A stretch of 64,000 nucleotides of DNA, from positions 6,914,001-6,978,000 of the forward strand of contig NC_092566.1 in NCBI RefSeq assembly GCF_037975245.1. Direction: 5' to 3'. Each line of letters opens with the position of its first letter. Position 1 is the stretch's first letter. The stretch comes from Apostichopus japonicus. Its lineage: Eukaryota; Echinodermata; Holothuroidea; Aspidochirotida; Stichopodidae. Below the pieces are notes generated by a model. It saw only the letters and a list, made by a program, of their open reading frames with translations, searched no databases and had not been told where the DNA came from. This document shows positions 27,226 through 42,669 of the stretch, in pieces. A program made the translations under genes and the position numbers.

Positions 27226-27691
27226 AATACCATCATTTTTTTTCGCGCAATTCGGTGGTTTAAAGTAATTTACATTTTACACTAACAACTGACAAGTGTA
27301 ACAACCACCCACCCTCCCACACCCACACACACATACACACAATATGCAGTTTTAAAATTCCGTCAAAATATGTAGCATATTCATTTGAATAAACCAGCAA
27401 TTTTCTGCAAAGTGATGTATTGTCCAAACAATTTTCACAACATTTTAAAAACAAATTGATACATTCTTTATATTTTGCAAAGTGATAACTTGCAAGATGG
27501 CACCATTATTGTTGATCAGCATTTCACAACAAAATTATGGGTTGTATATTTGTAACAATTTTCTGATATATATATAGATATATATATATATATAAATATT
27601 GATATATATAGATATATATATTTATAGAAATATATGTAGATATATATATATATATAGATAGATATATAGATATAGATATATATATATATAG

Positions 27692-27735
<44 letters not shown>

Positions 27736-27841
27736 TGTGTGTATGTGGGTGTGGGAGGGTGGGTGGTTGTTTACTTGTCAGTTGTTCGTGTAAAATGTAA
27801 CTTATTTTAAACCACCAAATTGCGCGAAAAATATGGTATTA
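27226..27841. repeat. Long inverted repeat with AT-rich core
   Basis: A left arm at about 27226-27344 matches, inverted, a right arm at about 27734-27841, with shared words TTTTTCGCGCAATT, GGTGGTTTAAA, ACATTTTACAC and CAACCACCCACCCTCCCA. The core (about 27566-27733) is an AT/ATAGAT microsatellite. This is either a foldback element or two head-to-head copies of one repeat. No clear target duplication was seen. Confidence 0.85.
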
Positions 27842-28192
27842 TTATATATATTATCTAAATATATGCTGAAATTATAATATATGAACCTTTCCATGTCAGT
27901 AATTTTGTAAAAAATAGGTTTAAATATTAGTTAATAATTTCGATATGCTTAAAAATCAACATTAAGCAACAAAATGTGAAATTTAATGGAAATATATAAG
28001 TAATCAATAAAATTATTTCTTTCTTTCAAAACGCAAATTTGTATTGTTTTTATGTTGACAAGTAAAATACATTTTGCACATAATTTTGTCATAATTATGC
28101 CAAAGTACTTGACGACAAAAACCTTTTTTTAAATTTAATTTCATTAATGCAACAATTAAACTATTACTGTGTGGAAATATCCATACACCCTG

Positions 28193-28402
28193 TCACCCAG
28201 TTGGGACAATTTTTCTATACTGAAGTGTCATATCCCGCTTTTCAGAGCATTCGGATTGTCGCTACAAGCAGTATGAATATCATGTTTCTATCACGTAAAG
28301 GTTAGGAACTGCTTGTACTGCTAGTATTACCGCTTTATAGCACGGTATGAGAGGACAGTATGGAGTGGTAATAGCATTAGGAAATTGTCCCAAACTGGCT
28401 GA
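28193..28402. mobile_element. Short inverted-repeat transposon (210 bp)
   Basis: The left end reads TCACCCAGTTGGGACAATTT. The right end inverted reads TCAGCCAGTTTGGGACAAT. Both are flanked by CCCTG (28188-28192 and 28403-28407), a possible 5-bp target duplication. The family is not recognised and there is no coding capacity. Confidence 0.65.
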
Positions 28403-28407
28403 CCCTG

Positions 28408-31324
28408 TAGTCCCTGCGCTTCGCATCACAAGTTATATTTTGTAACACTACGAAGATCTCTGTGTTAGGTTCTATTATTAAAATTATATATTTATATACC
28501 AAAGCTTCTTTTAATGAAATGATAAATTAAGAACATTTTATTACTTACCTAATTTGATTTACGTCTCCCGGTAGAACTTTAGAAATACCCACACATGATG
28601 ATGAAATGTTCATCTCATTTGGTACTCAATAAGTCTCACTTAACGTCATTTAATCTTGGAAAATCGCCGTCGTTTTGCTTGTAACGTCTATATATAGATG
28701 CCTGGAACTAGAATCTTACGCAATGCAAGCTCTTGAAGAAAGGAGACACCATGTATCGAATAATGATTATTATTATTATTATTATTATTATTATTTTCCA
28801 GTTTGCCATTTGTATAAATCAAATACTATTTGTCAATGATTTACCCCTATGTTTGTTCGTTTTATTCATGTTATTAATATATGAGATTGTTTTTTTTATC
28901 TTATAGAAACAGTCGTCAAACTGAATGATAAGTTTTATTGCTTAGAGCTTAATATTGTTTTGTTACATCATGTTTCCTATTTAGACAATGATTTGATATT
29001 TTCTCTTACTTCATTGCTTGTATTAACATTTCGGTAACGTCATAATGTTCCTTTGCTAAACATCAGTTTTAATTTATGTTTTTATAGAAATGATTTGTAT
29101 GTATAACGCGGCTAACAAAGCAATAAACCTGTTGTTTCAAATTCCAACTGCAAACGACGCCTTATGCAAAAAAATTATCCGGTAAAATAAGTTTTTTTAA
29201 GACTGAAATGATTTAACCTGAGCGATGATTCGAAAATTTCATGTATCGCAGTTCAGTTATAGTGTTTATGCGCATGCAAAGAAATATATATAAGCGACCG
29301 AATTTAGTATTTGATCTCCGCCATTTTAGTAAATATTCTTTGATTCAGTAAACGCAATGTTGATGTGCAGAATACATCAGATTAAGTCATCGTTTTCCCC
29401 TTTTTTTTCTTAAGAGTAAAAGAGTAATCATGGATAGAAGAATCGTAACTTACGTTAACTATGCATTAGCCTATACCCGTTATCCTTCAATTTCAATTTC
29501 TTTACGTCAAAGTATTTCTCTACGATTAAGGGAAAAAATTAGTTGTATTTGAAAAAAACAAAAAACTTTGGACCTTAACTTATTTTGAAATTTGACTGTG
29601 ATACAAAAGAAAGCTATTCTTTTGCGGCTGCTTTGTATTTCCCGGTGGTCAAACAAGAGTTGTCTTCAAATTCATATTAAGGGAATATTCTCATTTGAGG
29701 CTAATTCTGATATAGTCAAATCCCCCCCCCCCCCCCCACCTAAAAACGTAAGTAAATAAACGTACATAACTATACTTATTTAATAGATATTTTGTTAATG
29801 GCAGAGATAGTGATGTCTTATACTGTAGAATGATCTAAGTATATTAGGAATTACTGTGTTTAGTATAAGCGGCATTTGAATCCTCGTCCACTGCATGTTG
29901 TCACTATTTCTCTGATAAATTGGGCCGTTTCTGCTAACTGGAAGGTAAACTTGTACTAGCTTGGTAATAACTATAGAACTTGCTATTGAGATGACTTAAC
30001 TTTTAATTAAACCTAATTCGGATTTCGTAATAAACCTACACAATCCTGTCAAAATCATTGTAAAATGAAAAAAAAAAACCATGATAATTTTCCTATATTC
30101 TTTGGTTAAAAGGTATAGATACAATATTCAAATTTCTGCAGAATAAAAAAAAAGTTTTATAGGAGAAAAAAATATAAAAGCAAACCTTTTAAAATGTCCA
30201 CACGTCATCTTCTGGTGTTTTATGGCTTCAATGTTTGTTTTAACTGTAACTTTATTTCTGTTCAATTAGACATTCACACTTCTTCAATGTAAACCAATCT
30301 GTACAGTAATAATATATACTTCCACGGTTTGATTACGCAGAGGTGGAACACACTCATGCTGTCGTCAGAACGAGGAAAAGGTGACGTCATTTTTTTAACC
30401 GGGGTTTCCCATAACCTCATTACGATTATGCCCTCGTTCATGTATGTCTTTTTGGTCCTCTAAATTAATGTAATGATATTTATATGTTATGTATTATATT
30501 GACTGAACCATCAATGTATCTATACCATTTGAACAGTTAACAAATCGCAGAGAATAGTGGGGAAAAAGGGACAAAACTTACATTATCGATAAACGTAGTG
30601 GAACGATTCTGTTCAACAACTGTTTTCTGTTTACTATATACAAAGGGTTATACGTTGCACTTACGTCGTTACTAAAAAAAAACACATTGTCAAATGAATA
30701 TTTTTATCCCGTCAATTAATTTTATGGAAGCTGTATTTTGTACCGATAATGTTGAATTCTTATCGAATATACTTTTTACATCATATTCCATGTTATAACA
30801 ATGAAATGATGTTTTCTCTAAGATTTCCAAAGTCGTCGTTCACAGTTTAAGCAATTCGGGTTAAGGAAATGGGTGAGTTGAGGTAGGGAGATGGTTGAGA
30901 TGAGAAGGGGTGGGGATGAGGGAGGGGTGTGCGGTGGGGTTGGGGGAGGGGGTGTGGGGGTGGCGAGAGGATCCGGTAGCCGTTTGGCCCAATCTCTGCT
31001 TTTAAGCAGTCATTGAAGTTGTTAAAGTACTGACCAACTGGGTTGTCCAACTACCGTATACAGACACACGTGTGATTATCATGGTTACAGAACACTTTCA
31101 CAAACTTTTTGAAGCTACAAATCGTACGACATTTATGGGAGACCTAAACCAGATCATCATCATTTATTCCTCTGTGTGATATGAGATAAATTTATGAACA
31201 ATTATCCGAAACAACGTTGAAACTTTTTATCCCATTTGGGGATATATGATTTAACGGTCCTTCACACACAAGGCTGAAGACTTGATACAATCCAAATACA
31301 ATGTTTATTTTCTGAAATCGTGAA
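28408..31324. other. Intergenic; (ATT)n microsatellite and weak promoter-like patch
   Basis: (ATT)n lies at 28764-28795. At 29285-29335 a TATATATAAG is followed about 35 bp later by CCGCCATTTT (inverted YY1-like). This resembles a core promoter but no coding exon was found nearby. A poly-C run lies near 29721, and a GGTGGGG-rich tract at 30870-30965 gives Pro-rich artefact frames. Confidence 0.45.
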
Positions 31325-31422
31325 GTAGTATTGCAATTGTAGTAGTATTGCAATTGTAGTAGTATTGCAATTGTAGTAGTATTGCAATTGTAGTAGTATT
31401 GCAAGTAGTATTGCAATTGTAA
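31325..31422. repeat. 17-bp tandem repeat
   Basis: Five full copies and one partial copy of AGTAGTATTGCAATTGT. The core ATTGCAAT is palindromic and is a C/EBP-like half-site pair. The period is not a multiple of three, so the open frame across it is an artefact. Confidence 0.9.
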
Positions 31423-31536
31423 TTCAAATGTATTGCAACTTAAAATATTGAATCTCCTAACATAATCTCTTAATCATTAACATTATCTTATATGATTTTG
31501 GCATTGTTTTCAGTGTCAACATTGTTAACACACACA

Positions 31537-31573
<37 letters not shown>

Positions 31574-34500
31574 CATTCAATTTTTTTCGTAGATAAGCGT
31601 ATATCAATCTTTTTCTTTTACGTATGTTTATAATTAGGGGAAGCGACTCTACGCAAATGACGAAGCCTATATGCCAAACCACACCAACATTCTCATCCAG
31701 GGGACCCAAAGTCCCTTCCTCTGGCCTAACGGCCAAATGACTGGTATATCAGACCTTTTTTGGGGGCATATTTTTCAGATATCATTATCGTGTTGGATAC
31801 TCGAAGTGTACAACGTTATATTCAAATCGGGGATAGCATAACGAATGACGCCCCTGGCTCAAACCAGCTTTGTGAGTTCATTGTGATAATTATTTCGAAT
31901 AACTTTCGAAATAAAAACTCTTTCCATCAATAGTTATATTAATATAGCTTTTCTAGTTAAGTTGCATTTTAGTTACGGTAGAGCAATTTCAAAAGAGAAA
32001 GTTTTTGAAAATTTCCAATTTTGCTTTGATATTTTTTTCCCCTCCATTTATTCAGCATATTGGTGTTTGATATTAATACTGTGTGAAAATTGCCCGGGGA
32101 GAAATCAAACCTATTAATAACTCATTTATTTGAATTTCCTTAAAAAAATATATATAGGGGCGTATTGTAAAGTGTCATCAAATTTTATTGTGAGTAGTTA
32201 TCGATACGAATGATGAAATTGCAGACCTTCGTTAGAAAAAAAACAATTGCTTTATAGTTGAAGTTTAGAAATTTGTTACTCAATTCATCCAAGAATCTAT
32301 TCTGTAGAGTAATGGGCAATCTTGAGAGTTAGGAATAAGTGTGCTTAAATTGTTTTAAACTTGGTTTAAACTTGTTTCTCTGAACTAAACTGATCTCTCT
32401 GAGGGTTAATCTTTTTTGCAATTCTGATACAACAACTTTCCTCAATATCTGAAAATAATTTCTAAGGAAAGAAAACTATAAAAAAAAAAAAAATCGTTAA
32501 CAACTTTAAGTTGAATAGTTTTGCTCGCTAAATTTGCAGGAGTATATACTGTTGAAAATTTGGTAAAAAAAAAAATCAAGTTTATGCAAATTAAGCAGAA
32601 AAGTGCATAAACTCGTGCATAAAATATGTCCAAATGTGCAGTGTGTTTGTGTCAATTCTTCCTGGTGAACTTCAGCGTTGGTGACGTACGAGAAGTCAAA
32701 ATGTACACAAACGTTAAATTAATTTATATTCTTATTTTTTTCTTTGAGTGAGTGTGTGTGTGTTTGTAATCAGTTCGTCATCAACAAGTTTGATTTATTA
32801 CTTTTTTGAGAGCTATTACCGGGTACAAAGTCGACCACTCCGGAAGAAAGGGTACAATAGGAGGTATAGGCCTATCTCTGTCAGAGGGTAACGAACCGTG
32901 GGTGCTTGTCTTACAGATCAGGATATCAAGGGGTAACTGACCGTTGGCACACGGTACAAGTAACTTGCCTTGAACGCCGTATATATCATCGATCAGAAAA
33001 AAGCACTGTCGTATACGTAATGCGTACGACGAACTTTAATACAAGGCTATACTGAAAACTTAGTGCAAGAGATCATTTTAAGTTAGAAATATAAATGCGG
33101 TACACTGTGAAGAAATGCATCTAATAGATAATTAACCAAAATATGCTACAACTTAGTTAAATTGATGGCCACTTGTATATAGGCTCTAACAGTTTGCAAG
33201 CTTCCACCCTTCTTCATTCCACGATACCGTGCATTAATCCGTAAAATCTAACGATCGTGTATTGCTGAAAATAATATGTGTTAGAACTTGTAAGAATATA
33301 CTGTTGACAACTGTAAGCCACTTACCGATGATTTCAAAGCAGGTGATTGCGTTTCACGCCTAAAATTATACACTCCTTCAAGCCCCACCCCCCTCCCCAC
33401 CCCTCTCCAGCACACACACACTTTTTGATGAAAAGAAAAATGCTAAATAATGGAATATTCAAATCTTGTTCTGATATTAGGTAAAAAATTAATCCCATAT
33501 AAAATAACAAATATATACATACAACTCAGCTTCCAATGCACCCCAACCTACGTCTTCAAGCTTCACGTTCATTAAATCCACAGATCTTTTAGAATCCGTC
33601 TCAATCTGATAAGTGAACTAAAATAATCAGTATTCCGCTTACATTTATCTTGAATGTTGTCTACATTATTTCCAATCCGCCGCCCTTGTCATTATAACAC
33701 TTAACACACATGGCCGGGCAGAAGTTGTCGCTTAATCGATTTCTCACAACGTGGGATGAGTCATGGCAATATGTTAGTAAGCCTTGTAAAGGATTTCCTA
33801 GGGAATTCCCAAAAATATCTAAAAATTCACTAGCGGAAAATACCTGTGTGGTTTGTTACCGAACTAATTGCCTTTGTTCTCCAGCAACGTAGTTTATATG
33901 ACGTAAAAGCAGTGCTGGTGACCTGACGTGCACGCTCCTTCTGGGATACAAACTTCTCACTTTAAGGAAAAAAGGGTTTATGACCTATATTTTTTCACCC
34001 TGTACTATGTTTTCCCCCCTCATTTCTCATGACATTTTCTCCCAGTTTTTTTTTACCAAAGGTCGCGAAGAAGAATCCCATTTATCGGTCAGTTTCATAC
34101 CGCTTATTGGGTGAACTCGTTCTAAGTTTAAGTGTCTTGGAAAGTTTACCAGGAAAGAGGAAACATATACAGGCACGAGACGAAGTGGTTGGTTGGGGAA
34201 GGGGGGGGGGGTTAAAGGGTGGTATGCATGGAGCCCGGAGGGAAGGGGATGGGAGAGGAGCGGGCAGTTGTACAAAAGAGCAGTGTGCATTGAGGGACTG
34301 ATATAGTGAGTAGGAATAGAGGGTTAAATTGTTAACAGAAACTCCCCACACCCCTCAGAAGAAATACAAGGAAGAAAACAAAAGGAAAGATGAAAACAAG
34401 AATGAAAGAAAGACAAAAGACTTGAGGAAAGAGAAATATTTTTACCTGTATGAAGGAGTGTTATATATAGAGTGTGCGTGGGCTGTGTAAGTGAATTGTA

Positions 34501-35529
34501 GCTGTGGCTGTGCATGGGGTTTGCATTAAGGTGTGCATGTGGTGCGCATTGGATGTGCATTAGGAGTGTACGGGGAGATGGGGGGGGGGAGTTTGTGGTG
34601 GACACTTGCGGTAGCTTGTGGGCTTCAAAACTTAAACTGATTTTGCTTTTTAATCAAACGTGTTTGAAAATTCGTTTCCTTTTTGCCTCGTAACTGTTCG
34701 ATAGAGAACATTATCACGACTAATTGCATGTATATATATATATATATATATATATAATGAGAAGTTTTCGTACCGTGTACACCGTGGGTTTGTATTTGGG
34801 TGTGTATGGGGTGTGCATTGGTTGTAATGGGGGTATACACGGGGGGGGGTGGAGAAGTAAACTTAGGTTGTGTCATTATATTTTGACTGAATTTTTTTGG
34901 GGAAAACTGGTTTCCGGTTGCTATCAACGTTCTCTCAATGTTTTTTCCAATGACATGAAATGTTCATAACGAGGGGTTTTGTACCATGCTCAGGTGCGTG
35001 TGCAGGTTTACAACTCCAAATACCATTATGGAACCAGTGGTGTGGTTGCATTCGATTAGGTGTCATTCAAAGCAGATTAATGGCGTCACTGAAACATTAT
35101 TGTTTTCATATTTGATACAACCGATTGCGTAAGCTGTCGCATTAATGTGCATGTGTACACAGTTTTCGCATACAGCTAGCTAGCTATGTTAATGTGATCA
35201 TACTGTTAAGTGAAATGATTATTATGAGAATCTTAAAGTTATGATGAAGTTTTTTGTGAAAGATTATTTGGCATATACTTATGAACCATTATTGACAACA
35301 GAGAGCATCCCATCCAGCTGTAACCAATTCAAACATTGCCATCTTCATAAATGTCTAAAAAGACCGATTAGTTATCTCGAAGTAACATCAAGTATTTACG
35401 CCAGTTGGTCGGCACATCAGGAATACAATCTCAAAATCATAACAATTCTTGTATATTTAAAATCCCAAACTTTGACTCAAATTTGTTTTTTTTTTCTTCT
35501 TATTATTTAAGGGTGACACAAAAGTAATC
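31423..35529. other. Intergenic, nothing recognised
   Basis: (CA)n/(AT)n tracts lie at 31528-31571, (GT)n near 32752, (AT)n near 34731-34757, and GTG-rich low-complexity patches at 34170-34260 and 34480-34590. No recognisable exon was seen. Confidence 0.5.
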
Positions 35530-35559
35530 ATCATATTTGGATGATATGGCAGGCATCGT

Positions 35560-36065
35560 TATGAAGAACATGCAGTTTCCTCGAAAATTGGGAGTGAAAT
35601 ATCTTGTTCCGTTCGCCAGATATCGTCAATTAAGTTTTAAAAGCGTTTTGTCTGGGAGGCTGTAATTTTGTAAAATCTGTGATGTCATAGTGCCACTATA
35701 TAGGCCTATAGGACTCTGAAAGAAAACCGTTTACGTTGCGGCCTATTCATGCACATTCAAAGGGTAGAATGTTAACCATGTCAAAACTGAAACCAACGTC
35801 ATTATTATATCCTTTTCAGAGTTTCAATATTTTTAGAATCAGCATTTTCCAAAACCCATATCCATTACAGAATATAAACATTGTAATAGTACTAATAATA
35901 GGCTAAAAACAATATTAAAAAACATAAACAAAAATCGAAACGCATGTGGCTGCATTGGTGATGTCATATTTAGACTTGACCAAGTCGTTAACATTTTAGG
36001 TGAAAGAAGCATGAAACCTTTGGTATCTACCGAGTAGAAATAAGATATTCCTTAGCTGTTTGGTG
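35560..36065 (+). repeat. Dispersed repeat, copy 1
   Basis: This stretch shares long blocks in the same order with 37495-37965: AAATRTCTTGTTC, GGTGATGTCATA or TGATGTCATAG, AAAATGTTAAC, AAAACCCAT-TCCATTACAGAA, GCACATGTGGCT-like and GATGTCATATTTAGACTTGA. No terminal inverted repeats or target duplication were recognised. The family is unknown. Confidence 0.75.
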
Positions 36066-36164
36066 AAGCGGCGGCTTTTGGCAGTTATCTCTTTGACACA
36101 TAGGCCTATACTGTAGACCAATGTTGATAGTTTAGATTTGATTTCCTTCTAAGCTTCTAACGTC

Positions 36165-37494
<1,330 letters not shown>

Positions 37495-37965
37495 AAACAA
37501 CCCCGTCAAGCAGCTAAGAAATGTCTTGTTCTGTTTCGGAGATATCTTAAAGGTCGTGTGTAGGAGTTGTCATTTTTGAAAATTGGTGATGTCATAGCGC
37601 TACTATTATCTGAAACCTTTACTTTCTCTTTTTACTTTTTCAAGGTAAAATGTTAACAGGGTTGAAACAGAAACCCTTGCAGGCACCCCTGCATGAATCC
37701 GGTACTGCAATAAGCCATCAGTAGGTCATGTTAAAGAGCTTCAATAGTTTAGATTCAGCATTGGGCAAAACCCATCTCCATTACAGAAATTAATCATTTA
37801 AAGTATAGATACAGAAGAAGAAAAAACAAAACAATAGTAAATTAAAGCACATGTGGCTCGATGACGTCATATTTAGACTTGATCAAGTCTTCAGCCTAAT
37901 GTATGAAGAAACATTAAATCTATGATGCTTCCCAAGTGGAATAAAACAAATCCTAGCTGTTGGGG
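37495..37965 (+). repeat. Dispersed repeat, copy 2
   Basis: Same family and orientation as 35560-36065, about 1.9 kb away. The two copies are clearly diverged, so this is an old duplication or two independent insertions. Confidence 0.75.
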
Positions 37966-39724
37966 GGGGGGGGGGGAAGTTGCTCATGACACGTATCTCC
38001 GTCTATGATAGTTGAGTTTGTGTCTGGTAGGCCTATAGTATCCAAAGCAAACATTTATCACATTGTCTAGTAGGTCTGTATACTAAGTAATGTACTTCAG
38101 TTTGGCCTAAGTTTTGTTAGTGAAAAATTGAAATATTCCGAAAAGCTAAGAACCTTATCAGTGTGTAACTGTCTACATGTGTCTTCCTGCAGAAGCCTTT
38201 GCCAAAAAAAAAATGTGTGGTTTAACATGTAGCGTATATCATACAATATACGATATTATCACATTCATGCAATACTGCATTCATGCAGGTGCTCTGTATC
38301 AAGTAATCCGTTAAGTGTGTGGACTTTGGAACAAGTATAGTTACAGGTTAACGTTCGCTGGATAGCAAAAAAAAAAAAAGGCGGGATAATTTTGGGTTTG
38401 TTATATCAATGGACAATAACTGTAAATAAAACGACAGGGTTGTTCACCTTGACTATCATTAGTCTAAGCTAACACTGATAACGATAACGTTTGTTAACTT
38501 AACATCTGTTTACTGCTAAGCATTGCACGGGAAGGAATATAAGTTTGTCAAAGGTGACAGACACGTATAATATCACGACGGGCATCGAATCCTGATACCA
38601 GGGTCATACCGGGGATGAAGGGGGTGGGAGGGGTGTGGGGGTGGTCATTGCCCGGGTCAATTAGAGGAACTAAAAATATAGGGTAAAGAATGGTGTATGT
38701 GCTTTCCATGCTATTCTAAAGGAAAATGAAAAAAATGCAAAGAGGGGGCAGGTGACATTATTATCTTCAGAGCCCGACGAAGCACTCAACGCCAGAGGTC
38801 ATAGGTCAAGAGACGGTTATCCATATGGGACCCTACTATCTTCATACTGATACATCTTCATCTTACTGTTCGTTCAAGATAATTTTGTATTAAAACATTT
38901 ACCGTCGATATTCGCGTTAATGATACCCCCCCCCCTCCACCCACGCCCGAACATTGTTGACCCCATATGGCAACGTGAAGATATTAGTCACGTGTGTCAG
39001 TTCAAGGATTACTGTGGGTCCATAATTAATTAAGTTATGTTGTTTAATGTTAAAAACCACTGATTGTTAGTCATTGTTGTATTTCCATACGCCAATCACA
39101 TTTATATGTTGAGAAATGCATCCAATTTACACATCAGACGCTAACAAATGATAGCTTCATGATTACTTATAGTCTAACATACATACATACCATAAGGGTC
39201 AGCTTCAGAGAAAGAAGACAATATGCAACGAATCAAAGTAAAACCATAGTGACGCTGTCATGAGACACGCCTATTGGCTCAATACATTACGATGACCGCA
39301 TCGTACAACCCACCATCAGAGACCAGATTTACATAGCATGGAATAGCTGTATTGAAATGTTGAAGGTGGTATAGGCCATGTTCAGTTATAACAAACTTGC
39401 ACAGACAGCTATAATTAGATTAAATTGGGTTGTATGTTTTGTTTGTTTGTTGTTGTTGTTGTTGTAATAGCTGTGTGAAATAGTTCTGTTCCAGCCACGA
39501 TAATATGACCGCTTTGAGATATTTTGCAATGGACAGAACCTACGATAGGTAAGTATTGGTCTTACGATCAAAATTCTCAAATGACCCCATGCACTCTGGT
39601 CCCAAAGCCTCTCGCAACAGCACTGTGCATTATTTATGTGACCTGCAAGACGATATTATATTCGTAGGATTGTTGTAGGATGTTCCATCGGCTTCATAGG
39701 TCATTTTGTGTTACTCCCAAACGG
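37966..39724. other. Intergenic, nothing recognised
   Basis: Only poly-G/poly-C runs (37962, 38928), a GGGTGTGG-rich patch near 38620 and (GTT)n near 39450 were seen. Confidence 0.5.
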
Positions 39725-39870
39725 CTAGTTACTAACATAACTCAAGTAACAAAACGGCTAGTTACTCAAGTAACTCAAGTAACAAAACGGCTAGCTACTC
39801 AAGTAACTCAAGTAGCAAAACGGCTAGTTACTCAAGTAACTCAAGTAACAAAACGGCTAGTTACAAGTAT
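39725..39870 (+). repeat. 36-bp minisatellite, about four copies
   Basis: Units of the type AAAACGGCTAGTTACTCAAG followed by TAACTCAAGTAAC repeat head to tail. The frame stays open because the period is a multiple of three, giving KRLVTQVTQVT repeats. There is no other sign of coding. Confidence 0.85.
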
Positions 39871-39988
39871 TACTCCCAAACGCAAAATGTTATGCATAAT
39901 CGTCGCTCAGGTTCAAACTTTACCAAGCATTTGATTACTATAGTACTTGAAAGGAATATCCCTCGGTGAGATCAATCACCCTATTACC

Positions 39989-42308
39989 CCCCCCCCCCCA
40001 CCGCCCGCCCCTATAGGAGTTTCAGAGCATCATAATTTCAAGAGTGGTACTTTTGAACTTTATGAGCAATTGTGGCAGCAGGATAATATTCGATAACTAA
40101 AAAACTTACTAACAACATATTGTTATATAAATATAGCCTAAGCTTCACTGCTAAGAACAGAAGTTCTTTAGGAAAAGTTAATAAGGAATCAAGTTTAGCA
40201 TGTATGGCAACAGATGACTTCATTATGGCCAAAGTCACCCCATTCTCATGTCCAGAGTAGGAGAGTTACAGGGTGGAACCCCCCCCTCCAGTCCTCACAG
40301 AAATGAAAAAATCAAAACTACATACCGTACAGTGATATTGTTATGAAATTATAGAATAATTATCAACCTGCTACAGAGATAGAAGAATCAATCACAAATA
40401 ATAATAATAATAATAATTATAATAGTAATAATAATACGAATACGAATACTAATAATAAGAATAATAATAAGACAAATAAGAATAATAATAAGAATAATTC
40501 CAATTCCAATTCCCTCAACGTTTAGAGCTTACATTTAATGAAAATTCAACATTTTTCTTTTGATTTTATCTCTTCCTTTACTTTTGATATCTCAAAGATA
40601 AATTAAAACGAGGATTTATTTTATGAACCTTGGCGACACTATATAACAATTTCTGAGAGTTTAAATATGTTTTTATATGAGATGTATAAACCGAAAGATC
40701 TACTCTGGTACGGTTGATTGAAAGGAAGGGATCCTTTTACCGAAATAAACTTTTAACTTGACTGAGCTTTAAACTTTTAAGACGTTTTCCGTACCATGGA
40801 ACTCTCGTCACCCATCAATTGACTCCAAATAGTCATTCCACAAACAGCGCTTCCTTCCTCTTTCCTCATGTAATAACGAACACCGATAAAGGAAAATATA
40901 GGTGTAAGATGTAATCTTGTTTTCAGAGGTCTACTTAATCCTCCATATCTCTGTTGACAATTTTAATCATTATTTGTTGTTTGGGGGTTAGACGAGTAAA
41001 AAAAGAAAAAAAAAAGAAAGAAAAAAGGTCTCACCGAAGTTAATCAATGGGGGGGGGGGGGGGAGTAGGTAGTAGTGGGGATGAAAAATCAGCACGAGTT
41101 AGTCTAGATATATGTAACGATAAAATAATGTGTGACAAAATCAATTGCCACTGTTAGTAAAGAGGTTTGTTGTATACAACTGAGGAGAAGTTTCTGGTTC
41201 TCATAGCGATAATTCTGCAAGGTGTCACGATACGGAAATTTGAAGTGTGCCGTGATTTGCCAATGTGTCAGCTATCCAGTAATGGGTAGAGTTATATCTA
41301 GTGAGAATTCCCATACAAGGACTAAGAGACCAACATTACTTGATTGACGATTAAGTGTGTAAGTCAATAGGGCAATAACATGTAGGAGTATATATAGGCT
41401 ACCGTATAGGACAGTCCTATATACAGTCATCCCAGTATTACGTCTACTCATTTATTTAACTTGCACACACTCAAAAAAACAGAAATAACAAAGAAGGGAA
41501 TTTCCCGCTCAAACTTTAGGAACGTGATGAAATATTTTTGTTTTGTTTATTTTGAGTATATGAAGCGCGTGATGGTGGGCGTGACCTCTTTTTGGTAATA
41601 TTTCTACTTTTCCTCCTGGTTGGCCCTGTTCAGTCCCAGGTTGCCATAAACATTGATAACATTTTTTTTAGGGTTTGCCAAAAGACATCAATCACAAGGT
41701 ATTAGTAAATATGGCACATGTAGTCATATATAACAGGGAGTTGCCAATTGCTAAATAACCGCAGCTCCTTGGCCTTTCCACCTATAGTAAACTTGGCACA
41801 TGGCCCAAACTTTGGCGGCGTTGAGTGTTTAGTGTTCTCACATTACATGTCACGAAAGCTTGTTCTGGAGGTTTTCTGGGATTTACCGCCATTTTCTTTT
41901 CTTTTTTTCTTAATCCAACTAATCGCAATTAATGATGACGTAAAGAAAAAGAAGATGTACAGATCACATCATACTGGTCAAATTAAATTTTCTTCCTTGT
42001 CTTTTTTTGTTGTGACTTATACGAAGCCTATCTATGTTGTAGATCTGCTATGGTCTACCTTACTATATCACCCTCTGCTCCCCCCCCCCCATCCTCGTCC
42101 CGTCCCAGGGAACAACGGGAACTTCTCAGCGTATAGAATGGCAGAAATGACTATACGCATAGGTTAAACCCTAGAGTTAAACAAGGACTTGAAGCCGAAT
42201 TTTTGCATGTTACAGTCCATGAAAATAACCAACAACATTTAAGCGCTAATCAGGTTGCTCGTGCGGTTCTTGTGTGCAAGAATTTCATCTTTAAAATATG
42301 CTTAATCT
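39989..42308. other. Intergenic with AAT-rich tract
   Basis: An imperfect (AAT)n/(AATAAG)n tract lies at about 40398-40497. Poly-C/poly-G runs lie near 39989 and 41049. A 139-codon frame at 41748-42167 has no recognisable domain and low-complexity Phe/Ser content, so it is not called as a gene. Confidence 0.5.
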
Positions 42309-42661
42309 CAGTGGCGGAGCTAGGGGTATTGGTCAGGGGGGCGAGAATGGTCTGTAGGGGCGCTTTCGACACTATCTAAGCGGAGCGCCATCACAGGTTG
42401 GCGCGGAGCGTACACAACAAATTTTGAGTAAAGAAAGGCTACTCCCTAGATCGCCGGAAATGATCCTTTTCGGGCCTTGCTAATTTGCAGATAATGTGAA
42501 AAATGTCAATAGGTAGATGAGAGCGCAATAAAAATGTCAATAATCGCGAATAAGTAAAAAGTGGTAAAAAACTGAAAAGGGCGCCAGCAGTCCATTTGAG
42601 TCCGTCAGGGGGGGGGGGGGGGGGCATCCGCCCTCCTGATTGTATGGACGCTCCGCCACTG
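42309..42661. mobile_element. hAT-like non-autonomous DNA transposon (353 bp)
   Basis: A perfect 8-bp target duplication CTTAATCT (42301-42308 and 42662-42669) flanks 12-bp terminal inverted repeats CAGTGGCGGAGC / GCTCCGCCACTG. A long poly-G run lies just inside the right end. An internal block ACTATCTAAGCGGAGCGCCA followed by GGTTGGCGCG (about 42371-42406) recurs inverted inside the element ending at 58453. Confidence 0.95.
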
Positions 42662-42669
42662 CTTAATCT

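Noticed and set aside
29285-29345. TATA box followed by a CCGCCATTTT element as a promoter
   Set aside because: No coding exon or splice donor could be found on either side, and TATATA words are abundant in this AT-rich DNA.
31192-31416. Gln/Tyr/Asn-rich minus-strand frame
   Set aside because: It is produced by the 17-bp repeat; no start context or other coding sign.
41748-42167. 139-codon plus-strand frame
   Set aside because: No recognisable domain, poly-T/poly-C translations dominate it, and there are no splice or promoter signals to support it.
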